11,327 nt of DNA, from the NCBI GenBank assembly GCA_964539785.1, contig CAZIJQ010000068.1, positions 1-11,327 on the forward strand. Direction: 5' to 3'. Positions 7,459-11,327 of this stretch are shown one piece after another (position 1 is the first letter of the stretch; each line of letters opens with the position of its first letter). This DNA is from JABMPO01 sp964539785 (GTDB taxonomy: Bacteria > Fidelibacterota > Marinisomatia > Marinisomatales > TCS56). The position numbers were made by a program, and so were the translations under genes. Under the pieces are notes generated by a model that saw nothing but the letters and a program-made list of their open reading frames with translations, made no database searches and was not told the origin of the DNA.

Positions 7459-7553
7459 TAATATCCCCCTCTGCCTTTGGCATCTCCCCGGTTATCGGGG
7501 AAGATAAAATTTTTCCTCCCCAGTCTGGGGAGGAATTAAAGGTGGGGATATTA
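7459..7553. repeat. Composite palindromic (REP/MITE-like) element next to DUF559
   Basis: A 95-bp unit bounded by perfect 10-bp inverted termini: TAATATCCCC (7459-7468) and GGGGATATTA (7544-7553). Inside are a small TGCCTTTGGCA palindrome (7472-7482), a hairpin TCCCCG-GTTAT-CGGGGA (7485-7501) and a near-perfect palindrome TTCCTCCCCAG-T-CTGGGGAGGAA (7513-7535). It starts eight bases after the DUF559 stop codon. The CCCC/GGGG arms recur in all three main parts, suggesting a mobile or dispersed repeat. No open frame lies inside, and no flanking target duplication is obvious. Confidence 0.65.
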
Positions 7554-7561
7554 TAACGAAT

Positions 7562-7936
7562 TCAGCCTTTTAACTCGTTCACACATTTTATGATAGTTTC
7601 CATAACCCCATCTATATTTGTTGCTACCTCCAGATTATTAAAACGAACAGTCTTTATTCCATAATTTGTGAAATAATCTGTTCGTTTCAGATCATATTTC
7701 TTGTTTTTGTCAGAATAGTGTTGGCTTCCATCAATTTCTACTACCAGGCCAATTCTACTTGAAAAGAAATCAACGATATACTTTCCAATCGGAACTTGTC
7801 GCCGGAACTTCACTCCTGTTTTATTATCTCTTAAATAATTCCACACCCCCCATTCAGTTGGTGTCATTTCTTTGCGCAATTCTCGGGCCCGTTTAAGGGT
7901 TTCTTTTGTATAGGGCGGAAGATCAGAAAATTTCAT
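7562..7936 (-). CDS. DUF559 family Vsr-like endonuclease-fold protein
   Basis: A 124-residue protein of the DUF559 family, which has the PD-(D/E)xK restriction-endonuclease fold related to the very-short-patch repair enzyme Vsr. The usual marks are present: ARELRKEMTPTEWGVWNYLR (residues 17-36), the KFRRQVPIGKYIVDFF stretch with the probable catalytic Asp56, then VVEIDGSQHY with Glu67, Asp69 and His73, and a final IKTVRFNN strand. The length is normal for a stand-alone member. DNA cleavage or repair is inferred from the fold; the natural substrate of the family is not established. No clear Shine-Dalgarno sequence precedes the ATG. The gene and its surroundings are AT-rich, and it lies between two near-identical direct repeats with a palindromic element at its 3' end, which suggests it arrived as a small accessory cassette. 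Confidence 0.9.
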   Translation of the reverse strand: MKFSDLPPYTKETLKRARELRKEMTPTEWGVWNYLRDNKTGVKFRRQVPIGKYIVDFFSSRIGLVVEIDGSQHYSDKNKKYDLKRTDYFTNYGIKTVRFNNLEVATNIDGVMETIIKCVNELKG

Positions 7937-8146
7937 GGATCAATTTAAACGAAAGTATGAAAAACATAAAATCCCAAATACTAATAGGTTATTATCATGC
8001 ATTTATTTAGCTCATCTTTTGAATGTTGATTGCAAATATTATAATTAATCAGAAATTAATCTATTTAGGACTTGGGATAACCGAAATCAATTCTCTCCAT
8101 CTGAAAATCTCTCTATATCTGTATTTTATTTCTTCCTTAATATATG
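7937..8146. other. AT-rich intergenic region upstream of DUF559
   Basis: Strongly AT-rich and without a credible gene; a 61-codon frame on the plus strand has no family features and is not called. On the minus strand a perfect TATAAT (plus 8038-8043) could be a -10 box for the DUF559 gene about 100 bases on, but no recognisable -35 accompanies it. Confidence 0.4.
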
Positions 8147-8189
8147 TGAAGGCGGATAAAAAACAGGGGCGCCAAAAGACGCCCCTGCT
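8147..8189. repeat. Right copy of the direct repeat flanking the DUF559 cassette
   Basis: Partner of 7328-7371. Both copies read TGAAGG, a short variable part, an A-tract, the CAGGGGCG hairpin and a final CT. This copy has six A instead of seven and AAAAG instead of AAAGG in the loop. Confidence 0.7.
8158..8187 (-). terminator. Intrinsic terminator of the large secreted-protein gene
   Basis: CAGGGGCG (8164-8171) pairs with CGCCCCTG (8180-8187) around an 8-base loop. Six A (8158-8163) give the U-tract on the minus strand. It lies 29 bases after the stop codon of the large gene. Confidence 0.88.
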
Positions 8190-8216
8190 AACATCATTAC
8201 TGTTGTAAAGCGGTTG

Positions 8217-11200
8217 TTATTTCATGATCACGAGTTTGCGGATCGCTGAGAATGAACCGGCTTCGATACGATAGATATACATACCTGAAGCAACGACAGC
8301 ACCAGCATCGGTGGTACCATCCCATTGTACTTGATAGTACGCCGGTGCATGTTCAGAATTAACCAGTGAACGAACTTTCTGACCTAAGAGGTTATAGATC
8401 TCGATTCGAACATTGCTGATTTCCGGAATATCGTAGTTAATCGTGGTGGTCGGGTTGAACGGATTCGGATAGTTCTGATGTAATGCGAACACATCCGGTA
8501 CCTGAGCACCCTGATCAACACCAACGATAGAGACATCAACGGTGATGTTACGCGGACCGTTACTCGCAGGAGTATCGTCAAGTCCATCGGTAGCAACAAC
8601 ATTCCAGGTGCCTGTCAAAGCGGCGGCACCCTGATTGTCAAATATCTCAGTGTACAATTCCTGATAAGAGATTGAGACCGTTGCCTGGTCGGTAGTAATC
8701 GCCCAGGTGTTGGTGCCAAGCGTCAATTCGAAATCATACTCTACGGTTTGACCCGGATCGGCATCGGCTGCTGGTGACCACACAAACATGGCAGCACCGG
8801 TCAGGTTATTAACCATAACGGTGAAGTTGTCTGCCGGTACGGCCAGCGCTGGCGCCGTTGGCGGCGTATTGGGAGCAGCAGCCACATCGTGGTTAGAGCT
8901 GTCGGTATCGACAAAAATCATACCACCGGGATTATCAGAAGCCAGAACGATCGGCACGTATCCGGTTACGAAGTAATCATAGTCGACCAGAGCAGCAACA
9001 TCTTCATCTGTGTAGGTCATTTCCTCAAGCGGTCCAGCTATGAATTCATCGTCACGATAGACATTGTATCTCAAGGCAGGCGGTGTGGGTGTACCACAGA
9101 TTTCCAGGAACCAGTCGTAGGTATCATCCTGCTGGAATATACCTAAACTATCATATCCACTCAGCCCACTGTTGATGTCGTCATTGGGATCATCGATCCG
9201 TAACGGTGGCATCCAGACATTGGCATCAAAATTGGAATAATAAGCATCATCCAATAGTTCAACGGCAACCTTGAGGTAGCTCGAATCAGTCTGCTGGTAG
9301 TCTAAACCAACCAGATCGAGCGTGGCAGCAAAATAATAGCCCGATTCAAGTATGTAGAATACCGTATCACTTTCTATGACAGTCTGGGTTACACCTGCCA
9401 GATCGGTCGTAGCAACCGTAATAAAGGCGCGGACTGTATCCGGGAACGGAGCATCGGCATTGTACCAGATACCATGATGGATCGCCATCTCGAGTGTCAT
9501 CGGACCCACCGGGAACTCGAACAGAGTTGCAAGTGTGGGGGCCGTGTAACCTGAGTCTGGTCCGTAGAAGCCGGTAAACCAACCGGCTGGCAGCCAGTTG
9601 GAGTAGCAGGCATCACGGTTGTCATAAACCGGTCCGGGAACTAACCCAATCTCAGTTTTATCCATGGTAATCTGTCGTGAGACCACGTTTCCACGAATCA
9701 ATTCCTGTGAGCGAGCACCTGGCTCACTCCAGTTCAGTTCGATTTGTCCCTGGGTACCAGCGGCCGTCAAATTAGTCGGTCCGGCAATGCCGAAGAGATC
9801 GAAATCATCAACCGCCATTCCATTACCACCACCGGAGTTAAGACCCTGGTGCTCGTAATAGAAAGCGAACTGAACGTATTCTTCGCCGGCCACAATTTCA
9901 GCTATATCGCCTAAGTAGTCAACCCAGCCGGCATTGTGATCGTAGGAGAAATCGGTGATGACGTGCCATTCACCCATATCTGCGCGAACCAGTAATTGCG
10001 TCCAGGTGTTTCCAAAGTCAGCATAGCCCTGCTCGTAACCAGAGAAGCTGGCCAGCGCTGAAAACATATCGCTGGCATCAATGAACGGTGAGAGCAACAG
10101 TGCTTCAAAAGCAACACCATTACCACGACCATCCTCAATGAAAGCAAAATCGGTGTGTGCCGGACATACGCCAACTGCACCGAAAGCTGAATCGGCAGCA
10201 GCCGAGTCGCCAACAGTCCAGGTGATTCCGTCAGGACTGGTAGTAAAAGCTTCCCAGCCAGTCGGTATCGCAGTCAGACCTTCAAAGTCTTCAGCAAACG
10301 GATCAACCTGGGTTACAGCACCGATACGGGCAGCAACAATCGATTCCCAGCTTTCGCCTTCATCATAGAGTACAGTAACGGCAAAATCATAATAATTGCC
10401 AGCTACAACCGTGGCGTCGGTGTAGGTCAGATCGGTAGTTTCACCAAGGAACATCGGACCATCAAGTGGGAACGGGTTATCCTGACGGTAAACCTTATAG
10501 CCGATCAGGGACCGTGAAGCCGGGTTGGAATATTCGTGAATCATAGTGACAGTTTCAGTGGGTCGTGGACCCTTAGCAAATGCCACCACACCTTCATCCG
10601 TGTCAAATTCGAATCGGTTGTCAGGGTCCATACGCTGTATTTCATACTCAACCGTTCCGCGGGCAGCCGGGGCAGCCCAGGTCAGGGTCGCGTTGGCCCC
10701 ATAATTCGTTACTGCCAGATCAGCTACTGGTGCATTGAAGAAATCATCGTATAAAACCTTGAAGTTATCAAAGGCACCACCCCAACCGGAAACAACAGAA
10801 CCATCAGAGACAAAGTAGATCATGGGATAGAAATAGGCGCTTCCTGAATCAATGATCCAGGAAAAATCGGATGTAACCGTTACCCAGCCACCGGATGATC
10901 CTGTTAACCCGTCATCTGCATTCCAATAGATATTACCATCATCAAGCATTACAGCCAAATAGAAGAAGTCCCAGTTATTTTCAGTTTCAAAGAGAGCATC
11001 CACCTGTAACAGGAGCGAGCCCATTTCATAACCGGTCACATCAATTTGGCCTGCACCTGCACCGAGCCAGTACGCTTCATCATTGTTGGCATAGGTCAAG
11101 CTGTCTTGTTCCGGGAACGCCAGCATAAAGTCACCATCGGCCGGTAAGACTGTTTCAACCGGTGCAAAGAAAGTATCTGTGATGGCGAATTCATTCCCAG

Positions 11201-11327
11201 ACCAGGAATGAGTCACTCCGGCGTCATCGCCAGTCTCAAAACCGGTGGAGTAAAGCAGAACCTGGGTCATACTGTCGGGCACCAGGGTGATATTCTGTTC
11301 GACTGTGTCGCCGTCAGTAATAACGAT
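8217..11327 (-). CDS. Large multi-domain secreted protein with type IX sorting domain (5' end missing)
   Basis: The frame is open to the window edge, so the gene is partial; 1036 residues are visible and the GTG at 11282 is not the true start. The first residues (ITDGDTVEQNITLVPDS) look like the end of a carboxypeptidase-regulatory-like domain. Then follow a jelly-roll-like domain (about 25-192), a fibronectin III-like module (198-337, with an insertion), a MAM/cleaved-adhesin-like domain (344-515), a second fibronectin III-like module split by some 200 residues (516-790) and an Ig-like domain (about 820-930). The C-terminus (about 943-1036) is a type A sorting domain: LHQNYPNPFNPTTTINYDIP, then YNLLGQKVRSL, the WDGTTDAG turn, SGMYIYRIEAG and a final KLVIMK. 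Such domains direct export through the type IX system and are removed at the surface. The role may be adhesion or, if an enzyme lies in the missing part, hydrolysis. A terminator follows. Confidence 0.88.
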   Translation of the reverse strand: MVITDGDTVEQNITLVPDSMTQVLLYSTGFETGDDAGVTHSWSGNEFAITDTFFAPVETVLPADGDFMLAFPEQDSLTYANNDEAYWLGAGAGQIDVTGYEMGSLLLQVDALFETENNWDFFYLAVMLDDGNIYWNADDGLTGSSGGWVTVTSDFSWIIDSGSAYFYPMIYFVSDGSVVSGWGGAFDNFKVLYDDFFNAPVADLAVTNYGANATLTWAAPAARGTVEYEIQRMDPDNRFEFDTDEGVVAFAKGPRPTETVTMIHEYSNPASRSLIGYKVYRQDNPFPLDGPMFLGETTDLTYTDATVVAGNYYDFAVTVLYDEGESWESIVAARIGAVTQVDPFAEDFEGLTAIPTGWEAFTTSPDGITWTVGDSAAADSAFGAVGVCPAHTDFAFIEDGRGNGVAFEALLLSPFIDASDMFSALASFSGYEQGYADFGNTWTQLLVRADMGEWHVITDFSYDHNAGWVDYLGDIAEIVAGEEYVQFAFYYEHQGLNSGGGNGMAVDDFDLFGIAGPTNLTAAGTQGQIELNWSEPGARSQELIRGNVVSRQITMDKTEIGLVPGPVYDNRDACYSNWLPAGWFTGFYGPDSGYTAPTLATLFEFPVGPMTLEMAIHHGIWYNADAPFPDTVRAFITVATTDLAGVTQTVIESDTVFYILESGYYFAATLDLVGLDYQQTDSSYLKVAVELLDDAYYSNFDANVWMPPLRIDDPNDDINSGLSGYDSLGIFQQDDTYDWFLEICGTPTPPALRYNVYRDDEFIAGPLEEMTYTDEDVAALVDYDYFVTGYVPIVLASDNPGGMIFVDTDSSNHDVAAAPNTPPTAPALAVPADNFTVMVNNLTGAAMFVWSPAADADPGQTVEYDFELTLGTNTWAITTDQATVSISYQELYTEIFDNQGAAALTGTWNVVATDGLDDTPASNGPRNITVDVSIVGVDQGAQVPDVFALHQNYPNPFNPTTTINYDIPEISNVRIEIYNLLGQKVRSLVNSEHAPAYYQVQWDGTTDAGAVVASGMYIYRIEAGSFSAIRKLVIMK

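Noticed and set aside
7459..8189. Insertion sequence carrying the DUF559 gene
   Set aside because: There is no transposase, and the outer inverted termini enclose only the palindromic element, not the gene.

Overview
All recognisable genes in this window lie on the minus strand. The evidence points to a Gram-negative bacterium of the FCB superphylum outside classical Bacteroidetes (Marinimicrobia-, KSB1-, Caldithrix- or Ignavibacteria-like). The large protein at the right edge ends in a typical type IX secretion (Por) sorting domain with the LxQNYPNPFNP motif. The operon at the left holds a FecR-domain protein and a probable outer-membrane beta-barrel. Start codons mostly have ordinary GGAG-type ribosome binding sites. 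A species cannot be named from this sequence.

Layout from right to left, in the direction of transcription. 11327-8217: the 3' part of a large, multi-domain secreted protein (jelly-roll-like, fibronectin III-like and Ig-like modules plus sorting domain), whose 5' end lies outside the window; an intrinsic terminator follows. 8189-7328: a small cassette with a DUF559/Vsr-like nuclease gene and a composite palindromic element. It is bracketed by two near-identical 43-44 bp direct repeats, each containing a terminator. 7335-7121: a GC-rich stretch without a convincing gene but with several nested inverted repeats, a candidate structured RNA. 7120-6636: a strong-looking promoter and the ssb gene. 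6621-6494: a perfect 33-bp palindrome and a bidirectional terminator. 6365-143: a three-gene operon.

The operon encodes, in order, a secreted protein with three CxxC motifs, a secreted FecR-domain protein with six tandem DUF5666-like repeats, and a 958-residue protein with two Ig-like domains and a likely outer-membrane barrel. The first two genes overlap by one base and the third follows closely, so they are probably co-translated and may act together at the cell envelope. No function is known to me for this set. The parts most worth a second look are this operon, the DUF559 cassette with its flanking repeats and palindromes, and the possible RNA between it and ssb.
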